Shown: positions 10,025-21,479 of the stretch, one piece after another | How the letters are laid out: every line of letters starts with the position of its first letter | How positions within the stretch are numbered: the first letter of the stretch is position 1 | Assembly: GCA_949130495.1 (NCBI GenBank) | Contig: OX422216.1 | Span: 100,075,967 to 100,139,966, forward strand | Reading direction: 5' to 3' | Length of the DNA: 64,000 bases | Origin: Sambucus nigra | Taxonomy: Eukaryota > Streptophyta > Magnoliopsida > Dipsacales > Adoxaceae | Notes under the pieces: model-generated | The model's input: the letters and a program-made list of their open reading frames with translations, nothing else | Told to the model about the DNA's origin: nothing | Database searches by the model: none | Translations under genes and position numbers: made by a program

Positions 10025-11750
10025 GTTTGTGGAGAGATGAGAGGTCGTCGCACCCCCGACGCGTATGGGGTGATTGTTGTTGCATTTTTGAGTCATGCAT
10101 GAGTGTCATATAGTGTCTTGTTGCATTTTTCATATTTGTTTGTTTTATTTTTCCGCACTTTTCATTCGCCTTGAGTTAGATTTTCGTCCTTTTAGCTTGA
10201 GGACAATGCAAAAGTCTAAGTTAGGGGGGGTCACAAGTGCGTATTTCTAAAACTTCACAAATTTTCAAAAATGCCCAAAATTTCCAAAAAAATCATAAAA
10301 TTTTGAAAAATCCAAAAATATTTTTGTTCAAAATAAATAAAAATTGGAATTCAAAATTTTCAAAAATATCATTAAAAGTCAAATTGGAGTCTCAAATTGT
10401 AAATTTCCAACATACACAAAGCCGAAATTGACTAAAGATGGAAATTGAGCGAAAATTGACGACTTAACGAATAAATGTGGAGATTAACAAACCCGGTGAG
10501 ATTCTAGCCTATCACGTTTTGCGAGTTTTTTAAATCAATCCGAGTTAATTGTTAACTCAAAGTTCTTTTTAGCGCTTAATAAGTTGTCAAGGATCTCAAT
10601 CCTTTCATTTTGATCAGTTTTGAAAAATGTGTGCAATGTTGCCTTGAAAATCGTGCCAAATTAGTCTCTAAACTTAAATTCACCCCGAAACGCATATGGT
10701 AACGCAATTGGCATTTTGGACAATGAAGTAGGCCCTCGTTTGTCACCCCAAAAATATTGGCCAGAAAAAGTAGCGAAAAATTACCCTTTGCAACCCAAAT
10801 TGAGCCAAATAATTTTCCCTTTCGTTTGACAACCCGAAAAACCCAAAATAGCCCGGAATTGCGAAAAATGAAAAAATTCAGAATTTAAGTCCGAAAAGTG
10901 CAACAAAAAGGGGCAAGAAAAAAAAATAGAAGAATGCTCAACAAAAATAGCAAAAAAAAAAAAAAAAAAATAGAAAAAGAAGAAAAAAATGAGCAATAGC
11001 CCGAAAAATGCACAAATGGACATCACGAATGACTTTTCCAATTCCAACCTTCCATACTGCCTTTATTTTACCCAATGCAACATTTAACCCAAAAAAGTCC
11101 TAACCGAGTCCAAATTGCAAAAATTGAGTACCGCGTGGAGAGCTAATACACCAAAAGATAATATAAGAGGTTAAATGCGCGAAATAGAGGCGATGTTCCC
11201 GTTTTTAAAACCGTAATCCGTTGAAGAGATCCCTTCACCATAAAATTTCCGTTTTTCTAATTGCATGCGTGTATTTGCTTCCATTACATTTACTCCTTAT
11301 ATCGCGCATGCCGAGAGAATAGCCATAATCCGAGAGATTCGTTTGTGAGTGCATTCCGTGAGAAATTGAAATCAAAACAAATTTTCGGATAAGTAACGTA
11401 ATGATCAATCGATGGAAATTGGCGGTTATATTTCTGGCTTCGCACACACACACTACGGTTTGAGACTCGTAAATATGACTTGATGATGACTATTTTCTGG
11501 AAAAGTTTGAATTGCAAAATTTTTGCATATTTTGAATTTTCTTTGAGTCGAATTTTGTGGGTATATTCACTGCAAAACCTCACGAGACACAACTCGTCCT
11601 ACTAGGGTAACCTAGAGGTTTAAAGGCTTGTTGCATACGCTAAATGCAATCGCTTGCCCGCGAAAGTGGTCTTCTATCCCAATAAAGTCCTTGAAGTGTC
11701 CTTAACTCTTACTCTCATTCTTTTACATTGCTCGGGACGCGCAAAGTTCT
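10025..11750 (+). other. Non-coding 3' internal region of Athila-like element
   Basis: About 1.7 kb with no credible gene. It opens with a short G/C-rich block, then a purine-rich motif at 10218-10230 that duplicates the terminal polypurine tract. Then come runs rich in A and in AAAATTT-type words, including a poly(A) run near 10953-10970. The RT, RNase H and integrase genes expected here in an autonomous relative are absent. Confidence 0.8.
10215..10232 (+). other. Internal polypurine-tract-like motif
   Basis: TCTAAGTTAGGGGGGG closely matches the motif TCTAAGTTAGGGGGG next to the 3' LTR (11748-11762). Both are preceded by a similar GAGGACAATGCAAAAG / GGGACGCGCAAAG stretch. It lies 1.5 kb upstream of the working tract. 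It may mark an ancestral internal end or act as a second plus-strand start. Confidence 0.6.
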
Positions 11751-11764
11751 AAGTTAGGGGGGTT
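11748..11764 (+). other. Polypurine tract of Athila-like element
   Basis: AAGTTAGGGGGGTT lies directly against the 3' LTR start at 11765. In LTR retrotransposons this tract resists RNase H and primes the plus strand. Position and composition fit. Confidence 0.85.
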
Positions 11765-13324
11765 TGATTGGGCATAAATATTGTATATTTATCCCCCTAA
11801 TTTTAGTACTTTTGTGAACCCGAATGATGTAACATATATGGATTTGATTCACTTTTATGCTTCTAACCTTCTTGGTGAGTATTGCGTGTTTCGTGCTTCT
11901 CCTATTGGTTTTACAGGTTAATTATGCAAGCAGTGCAAAGGAGGAAACAAGACTGTGCAAGAAAAGCTAAGAAGGCAAGTTCAAGGGCATGTCGGTAATT
12001 TTGCAGCCCAATCCGGAAGAAGAAGTCAACTGGGAAGTTGAAGAGCTCGGAATAACGAGAACACTGGAAGAAACGTCACCCAAATCCGAGCTACGGTTGA
12101 AAAGTTATGCTCAGCTGAAGTTGAAGAAAAATCCAAGAAAAGAAGAGAAAAACCAGGAAAAAATCTAAGTGTTGAGAGCAAGGCCAGGCTGGTACATGCG
12201 AACCCCACCCCGAACCGGTTCGGAGGGGCGAACCGGTTCGCTGTACCTCCGAACCGGTTCGCATGTACCTGACGCGCGAATTTTGTCTTTCATTTTGATT
12301 GGTCTCCAAGTCTCCTAATAGGTTTAAAAGACTCCAAACTTGTGGGAAACGGGGGCATTAACCTAGGAGCAGCTTTTAGGATTATTTTTAGAGAGTTTTT
12401 GAGAGAACAAAAGGAGAGAAATATCTAGGAACATCAAGGGCACAAATTACTTCAAGAATTCATTGTTTCGGGTTTGCTTTTCTAGTTTTAATTCAAAGTT
12501 CTTGTTTCTTATTATTGTTCTTGCATGCTAAGTTTTTCCTATTTGATTCAACTTATTTCCGCATTCATAATACGTATTTACATGTTTCCATCTAGTTTCA
12601 TCATGAATTCCTACACATGCAACGTCATTATTTCATGCATTAGTCAAAGTAACATGTCCGGCTAGGTTTTTCAAGGTTGGGATGCATGAACCCAACCTGA
12701 TGTGTTAGTGCATGTGTATAACGTCGATCCGCTGAATTTAATGATTAATTTTGATCGTATCGCGTAATTTCATAAGAATTGTAGATCTTTATATCTCGTT
12801 TGCCTATGGGTACTCGTGATGATTTAGAGTACAATTTGAGTGTAATTACCGCGATACCGATTTACTCATCCTCAGATTAGGTATGACGCGGGCTTGAACC
12901 TCGTATACATAATGCTTGGGAGTACTAAATTCCGGGTTTGAATTAATCGGATAAATTTATGATTGACGTTGTCACTGTATTACACTAGGGTTGGGGGATT
13001 GTATTCCCATCCTGTTTTCTCATCATTTAGTTAAAAGTTTCAATTCAATCCTTCATTCTTAATCTAGATAATTTAGTTAGTTGCATTTTTCATTATACTT
13101 TCATAAGTGCATTTAGTTTAACCAATCCCAAAAAGCCAAATCAATCTTTTTCTTTTCTTCTTAGAGTCATCGCTAGGATTCTTCAATCTTATCCCGTCGT
13201 CACAACTCCGTTGTCCTTTTTCCCTGAGGATCGATACCCGACTTGTCGGATTATTACTTGAACGACAGGCTTGCACTTGAGCCTAGAGAGTACACACCTT
13301 AGAGACACATTCTGAGTCATGTTA
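11765..13324 (+). repeat. 3' LTR of Athila-like element
   Basis: 1560 bp, starting TGATTGGGC and ending CATGTTA where the 5' copy has CGTGTCA, so the terminal CA is mutated to TA. AAAAC follows directly (13325-13329). The palindrome cluster at 12191-12269 is perfect here, while the 5' copy has one change. Confidence 0.93.
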
Positions 13325-13329
13325 AAAAC

Positions 13330-13823
13330 CTTTTAGGTGTCCAGCCATAAGGACGTCGGACTTGAGGATTATGTCCAGGGACTCATAGCTGCAGCTTTGT
13401 GGAGGCTGGCAGGACTTTGCATAGACGATTTATTTATTCAGATCTAGTGTAGGATCTCATTTTAGTACTCTCTTTTGGGACATGTGGTCCACAGTCATTA
13501 TTTCAGATTTTCAGTTTTGGATTATGTTAGTTTTATTTAGTAGTTTTGGATTTTAGCCAATTGTTGACTCGGCAAGACTTTATTCCTTATGTATTGCTAG
13601 ATGGTTTGATTCATAGTTTATTGTGAATGTTTATCTATTACCTCCGAATGAGTAAATTGTCTTGGCTTAATGAAAGATAAAATTTGGCACCGGTCTAATT
13701 TCACTTAAGTGATTAGTAATAAAAAAGTTTTCGACAGTGATGCTAAGAATGAACCAACTGAGAAACCTGTTTTAATTTAATTTAGGACTGATCACTCGTG
13801 ATTTAATTAGGCAGGGTGTCACA
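13330..13823 (+). repeat. Gypsy LTR B1, right part
   Basis: This continues the LTR broken at 5097. It aligns with 17917-18401 and keeps the TTTTAGGTGTCCAGCC leader block, the GACAGTGATGCTAAGAATGA block and the ending GGGTGTCACA. The right end runs straight into the start of LTR B2, sharing TGTCACA at 13817-13823. No gene is seen. Confidence 0.82.
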
Positions 13824-14350
13824 TCTCATAATTTTCTTTTTGGGTCTAATCCTTGTCATTGAGGTTTGTGGAACCTTATTGGGATATAACAAGAGAGTAA
13901 TTATGTTCCCGTAGGCGTATACTTGGTTCATAACTTAGTCTTATTGAGTGAATTAAGCCGAGCATGTATTGGGTTGAATTGTGTCGTAATCGATCGGAGA
14001 GAAAGATAACAAATTACGAAAAGATAAAAGGATTTAATAAGAAGGACAATAGGGTAAATATTGATTTAACTACTGAAGTTAATAAAGGGGTAACTAGGAC
14101 CCTTAGAGTTGTGTAAATACTCAATTAAATACGATAGTGAGATAAATCGTAAAGGGATAGGACGGTAAGTATTTGAGAGAAATATACTACATACAAGTGT
14201 GAATACTTAGGCGATGTGAATACCTAAAGTATGTTAGATGTATTGGGGTCGAGGGAATATCCAGACCAATACATGAAAGTTCGACATTGGAGTCGAGGGA
14301 TATTCGGACCAATATCGAACATAAATAATATTGGGGTCAATGGGACACTC

Positions 14351-14387
<37 letters not shown>

Positions 14388-14896
14388 TATACATACATAC
14401 TTAACATTTACACTGGGGTCGCGGGCTATCCGGGCCAATGTGAATGACATGAGAAATTGGGTCAAAGGAACATCTTAACCAATAAATCCTCAATGTGTGA
14501 TACGAGGATAGTATAATTAGTTATATGTTTATATGTATATATTGTGCATGAAATATATATACACTATGATAAATCTGCTTAGGTGTGACAGTAGACAGTT
14601 AGATAGAGTAATCTAAAAAGAATGAAATAAGTCGAGAAACTTAATTAGATGACTCAACTAATAACATATGTGAATGTTATTTAAAATTGTGGGTATCGGA
14701 ATGATCAATTAAGTGGAGAAACTTAATGTAGTGATTTAAAAGATAACATGTGAGTAATGTTACTTATGTTGATAATTAACACATGAGAGGTGTTAATAAA
14801 ATTAATGTACTGTATGGGCGATACGAGAACTTAGACATGTAGATAAGTTTGGTTGAATACTTTAGTCCAGTTAGCTTGGGTAGCATAGCTAGTTGG
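13817..14896 (+). repeat. Gypsy LTR B2, left part
   Basis: Starts TGTCACATCTCATAATTTTC and runs to the solo LTR insertion at 14897, resuming at 17751. At 14222-14480 it holds four to five copies of a ~55-bp unit of the form ATTGG.GTC...GACCAAT, each an imperfect inverted repeat. A simple AT/AC tract at 14351-14400 interrupts them. No gene is present. Confidence 0.78.
14351..14400 (+). repeat. Compound AT/AC microsatellite
   Basis: About 13 AT units followed by AC and ACAT units, inside the tandem-repeat part of LTR B2. Confidence 0.95.
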
Positions 14897-17745
14897 TGTA
14901 ATACCCCGTAATTTTATTGATTTGTATTTAAGGGATTAAATGAATTAAATGAGAATTAATTGGGAATTAATCCGGATATAAATACTAGCGAGATGTGAGT
15001 TGGTATTTGATTATGATGTTAAAATTGAATATTTCTGAGTATATATGGTAATATATGAGTATTGAAAATATTTAAATTATCAAGAGGCAGAAATACGACA
15101 ATTTGGGAAATTTAGTTGGAACGCGCGTGTTAGTCGCGTCAGGAATGAATTTATTTAAAATTAAAAAGTAAATTATATTCTTATCAACTGAATGATCATT
15201 TTAAGTGAGCCAACGCATCCGAAAGGGTCGAAATAGTCAGAAAACACTAGACGGGGGTTTAGTTTGGGTCCCGGGGCATTTTTTGGCCAAACCGACAACC
15301 TAGAAGGGTATTTTGGTAATTTTAAAAATTGAGGAATTAAAACCCACGAATTTTAGAGTTTATTTTTATATTTTTAAAGAGGCCACTAAGGCCATTACCA
15401 GCAAAAGGCAAGAGAGTGGGCTACGGGAGTTTTGAGAGGAGTTAGAGAGAAGTTAAAAGAGGTTCCACCAAACCATCTTCCATCACAAGCAAATTGGAAA
15501 GGATTTGTGACCAGAAAGAAGAGAGAAAGCCAACCTCAATCATCAACAACGAACCAAAACATCGGATTTAAGGCAAGTGATTTGGTATTATTAAGTTCAA
15601 TGAATATTTCTTCCATGTTTAGTGTAGAAACTGTATTTGCCTTGAAAGTTTTGATGAAAACCAATGGGATTATTGTGAAACTTATGATTTTGGGATAGGA
15701 ATTGCATGTAGAATACTTATGGACGAATTCAATACACAAAACATAACTTTTGATGATTTGGAAACGGATTTATAAGGAGTCTTTGTAGTCAATTCAATTC
15801 TGGGTTCATGTTCATAGGGTTTGGGGCAAGAATTGGGGATTTATGATTTTTACATGTTGATTAGTAAGATTTGACCCCAAAAATATGTTAAGGAACGACC
15901 TAGGATGACTTAAAATAGTTTACAAACATTAAAACGTAATTTAGATAATCTTAAGATGGATTTAGAGAAGAGAAAAATGAAGAAAAACGAGTTGGGAAAT
16001 TTCTGGGCGTTTTCTGCCATTTCGTTAGAAGACCTGCTTAGGTCGTTCGAACGTTCGAACTTCTAACGAGATGAAAGTACTCCTTCTAATGAGTTGGTAG
16101 TTCATTTGAAGTCATTCGTTCGAACGAGATTTCTAACGAGTTGATTTTATTTAGAACTTCCATTAGGCTTATTTAATTGAGCGTTAACCTTCCCTTGTTC
16201 ACTAATGGGTATAGTTGTGAGATTGGAGTAAGTTGAGGAGTAAAACTTAGGATTTTGTAGGAAACCGAATGGCATTTATGGGTTAAGAAATTAGTACCAA
16301 ATATTTCGACGTGATAAGGGTTGACAACTTTAATGTATATTATTCGGGGATTTGTAAACGTACAACATTTAATGACGATATAGGAATGAAAAATATACCT
16401 CTATGGATATTATAAGATATCTAATATATGTGAATTCTTAGTATATGTGGTTATCTGTGTATAACATACCTACCATACTTGCTATCACGGGAGGTTGGCG
16501 TACGATCAGGGCCATCTGATCTTTGTGTACCTACGGGGGGGATTTAGATTGGTACCTCGAGGACATAGGTCAGAGAATGACTTATTGAGGAGTTAATAAG
16601 TTTGCTGATCATGGGAGCGTAGGTATGTGAGTGACCCATGTGATTTGAACTATGTTCGCCTCCATTATGTGTGTTTGATACTTGTCGAAACGATTCCTGA
16701 GAGATTCGGAATACGTGATCCTTATGTAAGTGATGTACCGGGATTGGATAGCAGAGTATGTGTGCACCGCAACTTAGTCTAGGGGTGCCATTATTGTATA
16801 TTATGATGAGATTGATATACCGAATTATTGAAATGAACTGTTGATATAAGTACAAGTGTGAATTAATGTAACATCTTTATAGAGTTAAAAATGGAAGAAC
16901 TCTTAGTAATTATTATAACTAATTCTGAGTAAAAATAGTAAGACCTCCAGTTTATATTAAGACATTGGGAAATGAACTTTGAATTGTAAAGTAATGTCAG
17001 GTCATGGATTGGACTAGTTCGATAGTAGTATAACTAGAATGGGTACGGGTACGATAGGTGTGCACAATTAGTTGAGAGGTGAGGAACTCATATGAGTGCC
17101 CGCACTATCATGTATTTTATATTCACTGTTTAATGATATTAAACACTTGCTATATTTTAAACTGTTTTCACAATCGAGCTCTGACCCGTTTGCTTTCAAA
17201 TCTATTTTCTTGTAAAAACATTTTAGGTGCCCAGCCACAAGGACACCAAGTGTAGGAGTTCCATTCCAGTGACGTGCTGTAGCTGCTGTGGAAGTTACAG
17301 GACCTCGATAGTAGACGCCTCCACTTTGTACCTTGACTCTATTTTACTCATCTGTAGGGCATGTCGCCCCTTTTATTTTAGAGACATCCTACTTACTCAG
17401 TTTTATTTCATATTTTGGGTTGTAATTAATTTATGATTCAGACTTGGTACAGTTTTATTCAGTATTTTAAATTATTTCCGAGGAGTGTTCCTCCAGATTC
17501 ATTTATTCCTTTATCATTATAATGTGACTGTAATGTGGTCATGATATCATCATTTCATAATTTAATACTTATTGCATGTTAATCGGATATAATTAAAAAT
17601 TGACAACTCACTTTTTAAATATTAGGTGGCTAGTAATTATTAAAACGTTTTTCGACAGTGATGCTATGAACTGAACCAACTTGACATTTTGTATTATTTG
17701 AATAAAGGAGTAGCTACCCGGTATTTAATTAGTCGGGGTGTCACA
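14897..17745 (+). repeat. Solo LTR of a Tekay-type gypsy element
   Basis: A 2849-bp LTR, TGTAATACCCCGTA to GGGTGTCACA, alone and without an interior. It belongs to the same family as the LTRs at 37792 and 45640, sharing start, end, the leader near 17221 and blocks such as CATACCTACCATACTTGCTATCA. Flanks are GTTGG (14892-14896) and GGTGG (17746-17750). The unoccupied copy at 4945-4955 reads AAGGTGGGCTAG, so the duplication was GGTGG with one later change. Solo LTRs arise by recombination between the two LTRs of one element. Confidence 0.9.
16027..16145 (+). repeat. Palindrome cluster in solo LTR
   Basis: Contains GGTCGTTCGAACGTTCGAAC, TTCTAACGAG copies and CGTTCGAACGAG, at the place equal to 38891-39146 in the full-length Tekay element. 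It is shorter than in the young copies. Confidence 0.75.
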
Positions 17746-17750
17746 GGTGG

Positions 17751-18401
17751 GCTAAGTATAGAACGTTAAGTGTGCACTATAGATGAGAAGTGAGGAAAAC
17801 TCAAGAGAGACTGTACGTGAACATGTGTAATCAATAACCGAAGTTTGATGTAATAAACGCTTGCTTAATATTTTCAAATAGTTTTGTGTACTCACACATG
17901 CTACAAAATATTTTTAAAACCTTTTAGGTATCCATCCACAGGGATGCCATGTATGACTTCATTCCAGGGATTCGGAGTTGTAGCACTATGGATGCCGACG
18001 GGATTTTATTAGACGATTCCTTCATTCAGATCTAGTGTAGGATCTCATTTTATATTCCATGTATGGACATGTTGTCCATAAACAGTTTTCAATCACTTAG
18101 TTCTTTTATTATCATGGAGTATTTGGTTTTGTATTTTAGCCGATGGTTTATTCAGTAACCCTTGATTTATTTATATTATGATGGTTGGACTCTAGTATAT
18201 TGTGAATAATTAATGTAGTTTTTTCGCGTTATACTTTTATCCGTTTTAAGAAAGATAAAATTTGGCAATGGTCTAATTTCACTTAGGTGGTTAGTAATTA
18301 AAAACTTTTCGACAGTGATGGTAAGAATGAACCATATGAGAAACGTGCTTTAATTTAATAAAGGCCTGATCAACCGACGTTTAATTAGATGGGGTGTCAT
18401 A
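17751..18401 (+). repeat. Gypsy LTR B2, right part
   Basis: Resumes LTR B2 after the solo LTR and ends GGGGTGTCATA (the expected terminal CA is TA). It includes the TTTTAGGTATCCATCCACAGGGATG leader block at about 17925. The B internal region follows. No gene is seen. Confidence 0.8.
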
Positions 18402-18403
18402 GA

Positions 18404-18415
18404 TGGTGTCAGAGC
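18404..18415 (+). other. Primer binding site, initiator tRNA-Met type
   Basis: TGGTGTCAGAGC lies two bases after the LTR end. It is one change from the TGGTATCAGAGC used with initiator tRNA-Met, and the same ATCAGGTTCTAGTGT follows as in the full-length element at 40781. Confidence 0.8.
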
Positions 18416-18592
18416 ATCAGGTTCTAGTGTACATAGGATCTGTATGGCTTACTTCGGTTTCACCGTATCGTTATTTTTATATAGAGCCCAATTGTTAGGA
18501 CTATTGTTTCATCTTTACGTGCTTAAGATATCGTTCTTATGCTATTATAATTTTGTATAACTGTGTACTTATACAATTTAATTCTATTTTAT

Positions 18593-19470
18593 ATGCTGCC
18601 GAGGAGAGAGCGAGTTGAGAGGGATGCATATAAAGAAGAGGTTAGGGAGGACCCTCAGGAACAGTAGGCACCACCACCACTAGAGATAATTTTTGCTACT
18701 CAGGTGGCAGTGATGGTGACACAAGCTATTGAGACAGCTATGAGGACCATGGTAGCCTACTTCCCTCAGCCTCAAGCATAGTAGCCCGCATCACCAGCTA
18801 TTCAGGCCTAGCAAGGGTAACCCACTTTGCATAATATCAAGGAGATCTTCGAGAAGGGCCACCCGCCCGAGTTTTAGGGCGGTACAGATATGGTGGCAGC
18901 ATGTCAATGGAAGAAGAATATTCAACGCCATATATGCATGCTAGATTGCAGTGAGGTACAAAGGTAGGTGTTCACCACCTTCACATTAGTAGGGGAAGAC
19001 CATCAGTGGTGGGAGTCAATGACCACCACTGAAGAGAGAGACTTGATGACCATTTCTGAGTTTTGGATGCAGTTTGATCGCAAGTACTTTCCACCTATAG
19101 TTGAGTCCGATATGAGGAGGAAATTCGGGGAGGTATGTCAGGGTGATCGCTCAGTAGCTACGAGGAGGAGTTCACCTGCCTGGCTAACTTTGTGCCAGAT
19201 AAGGTGAGCAACGAGGAGAGGAAGAAGGCTAGGTTCATGGATAGGTTGGCCTGGAGGATCAGGCAACATTTGATTGGTAATCCTACTTTGATGACTTACA
19301 CTGACGTAGTCAATGCCGCACTTGTACACTGTCATGATTATCGCTTCGATGGGAAGGGAAATAAGAGAGGATCAAAGACTAGACATCAGGGAAATTCAGG
19401 AGGGAGTAGTGGTAGTGGGGCTCTACCCCAGCAAAAGCAGGCAGTGAGTCAGCAGGGATAAACTTCTCAA
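18593..19470 (+). pseudogene. Gypsy gag of element B, decayed
   Basis: Gag is the structural particle protein. The frame starts at ATG 18593 (MLPRRERVERD), matching MPPRRARRVPRDG in the related element at 40962. It is soon broken by repeated TAG codons after CAG or GCA, for example at about 18667 and 18780. The core is visible at 18968-19207 (VGEDHQWWESMTTTEERD, FDRKYFPP). After a frame change it continues at 19192-19461 (WRIRQHLIGNPTLMTYTDVV, NAALVHCHDYRF). Downstream, 19470-19840, is Gln/Gly-rich low-complexity sequence in which the zinc knuckle is no longer readable. Confidence 0.85.
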
Positions 19471-19839
19471 CAGGGGAATTCTGCCAAGAAATTTAGATTT
19501 GGTGGGCACCGATCAGACAGGTAGGGCCACCAGGGTCTCCATCAGTAATAATTCCCTCAAGGCTATCAGGGTCAAGGGAACCAGGGGGAGGTCAGTAGGG
19601 ACAATTCCATCAAGGCTAACGTGAGGACCAGTAGGGCCAGGGGTAGAGACAGTTCTAGGGTCAATGATTCACATGTGGCCAGAAGGGTCACAAGAGTAGG
19701 TCTTGTCCACAGCAAGATAGGCCTCAGCAATAGGGTGCCCAATGGGGGTAGCAGTCTCCTTGAGCTCCAGCTCCAGCACCAACACCAGCCCACAGCAACA
19801 GTAGGGAAATATGTATTATGGACGTGTATACAACATCTG

Positions 19840-20302
19840 AGATATAGCCATGCCTGCATCACCTCCATCACTGTCGGCAGTAGAGGGTATGTTTCCTATT
19901 CACGAGCTTGAGGGTAGGATTATGTTTGATACTGGGGCATCTCATTCATTTATTAAGACTAGATTTGCATGAGTCTCTAGATTATTAGAGAAAGTTGACA
20001 GTCTCCTTATTAGTGTTGAGTCACCGATGGGTAGTGGTTCGTTGATATATTCGATTTGTAGAGGAGTCGATATTATGATTGGGAGACTAAGTCTAGCGGA
20101 AGACCTTTTAGTGCTAGACATGAAGGGATATGACAGGATTATAGGTATGGATTGGTTAGTAGGGTACAAAGCGATGGTAGATTTCTATGAGGGGACTATT
20201 GTGTTTTTAATTCTCGGATATGAGATGTTCCTTGTGGAGATGCCTCTTCTCGAGGGAGGATCATGCACACATTTATATTACATCGAGGAGGAGACCTCGT
20301 AG
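19840..20302 (+). pseudogene. Gypsy aspartic protease of element B, decayed
   Basis: After the Gln-rich spacer the reading shows GRIMFDTGASHSFI, the active-site DTG of a retroviral-type protease. Then come SVESPMGSGSLIYSICRGVD and IIGMDWLVGYKAMVDF, the second conserved half. A TGA near 19970 and a TAG at 20300 interrupt it. Unlike the younger Tekay copy, where DTG has become DMG, the catalytic triplet is kept here, though the gene is otherwise dead. Confidence 0.85.
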
Positions 20303-21080
20303 GAGGTGGTTGTTCCCTTAGATTTGATTCCTGTAGTGAGGGATTTTAAGGATGTGTTCCAGGAGATACTTGAGTTGCTACCGAGCAGAGAAATAGAGTA
20401 TGTCATCCACTTAGCATCAGGGATGAGGTTTATTAACAGAGAACCATATCACATGGCTCCTTTAGAGATGCGGGAGCTGAGAGAGAAGATTTAGCAGCTC
20501 TTGGGGCAGGGCTTCATTCGGCAGAGTACATCTCCTTAGGGTGCTTCGGTATTGTTTGTTAAGAAAAATGATGTTTCGCTTCCTTTGTGCGGGGATTAAA
20601 GGGAGCTGAATAAGGTAACGATATGGAACAAGTATCTGTTACCTAGGATTGATGACTTATTTGATCAGTTGAGAGGGGTTGTGTACTTCTCCAAGATTGA
20701 TTTGAGGACAGGTTATTACCAGTTGCGTATTCGGGAGTAGGATGTTCCTAAGGCCGCTTTCCTGCCATTGTATGGATCCTACGAGTTCAGGGTGATGCCA
20801 TTTGAGCTCACTAATGCGCCTGCAGTGTTCATGGACCCCATGAACAGAGTATTCTAGGAGTTTCTTAATCACTTTGTGACAGTATTCATCAATGATATCC
20901 TCGTTTACTCATGTATGGAGGGGGAGCACACTGAGCACTTACATATGGTTCTGCAGATGTTACGTGACCATCAACTGTATGCCATATTTAGTAAGTCAAG
21001 ATTTTGGCTTCGGGATTTACAATTTCTTGGACACATTATGTCTGACAGGGGAATAGTTATTGATCCGAGTAAGATATAAA
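20303..21080 (+). pseudogene. Gypsy reverse transcriptase of element B, partial and decayed
   Basis: RT copies the element RNA into DNA. Visible in order: [91 protein letters not shown] (where FIDD is expected) and [18 protein letters not shown]. At least seven in-frame stops lie along it, nearly all TAG where the related element has Gln or Trp. The gene ends abruptly about two thirds of the way through RT. Confidence 0.88.
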
Positions 21081-21479
21081 AGGCTAAAGTGGAACATGTG
21101 TGAGGTAAACTAATCCAAGCTTTGCGATTTGATCATAGAGGTATTTACCTGTTGGGATAGTTAAGAAATCATTTATCAAAGGTTGGGATTACATCCTAGT
21201 AGTCTACATTAGGCATTCCATTTCGAAATGGTATAAGGATAAGAAAGGAATAAGACTATTCTTGATATGATAACATCCATGGTTAATTATTCAGAACTGC
21301 AATATTCTTATTCGAATTTTACTTAAGAGATGGGTATATAAATTGTAATTTATTTTTTTCTTAATCAATCTCTTCAGCTCCTGTTCAACATTAGAGTGGG
21401 TGTAATCTAATTCTAGGTCATGTTCAAATTTTGGAGTGCCCAACACTCATGATGTGTAAGGAGCCAAAGAAGTTATAAT

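Larger units (their letters stand above)
5098..13324 (+). mobile_element. Athila/Tat-type gypsy element, gag-protease only
   Basis: A complete insertion of 8227 bp. Two LTRs of 1560 bp each (5098-6657 and 11765-13324) begin TGATTGGGC and are nearly identical. The 5-bp target duplication AAAAC is perfect (5093-5097 and 13325-13329). Right after the 5' LTR is a tRNA-Asp-type primer site, and a G-rich polypurine tract precedes the 3' LTR. The interior encodes gag and protease but no RT, RNase H or integrase, so it must move with proteins from a relative. I count about 17 differences between the LTRs by eye (about 1%), so the insertion is recent. Assignment to Athila/Tat rests on gag, the DLG protease site and the primer site. 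Confidence 0.92.
18402..21100 (+). mobile_element. Internal region of decayed gypsy element B, truncated
   Basis: Primer site, gag, protease and the first half of RT follow each other, co-linear with the Tekay element at 40779-43470, but with many stops and small gaps. Homology stops near 21080-21100, after the IDPSKI codons of RT. Thumb, RNase H, integrase and 3' LTR are missing, cut by copia-derived sequence. Confidence 0.85.

Noticed and set aside
10781..11047. 88-codon minus-strand frame rich in Phe
   Set aside because: It reads through an A-rich stretch of the Athila-like non-coding region.
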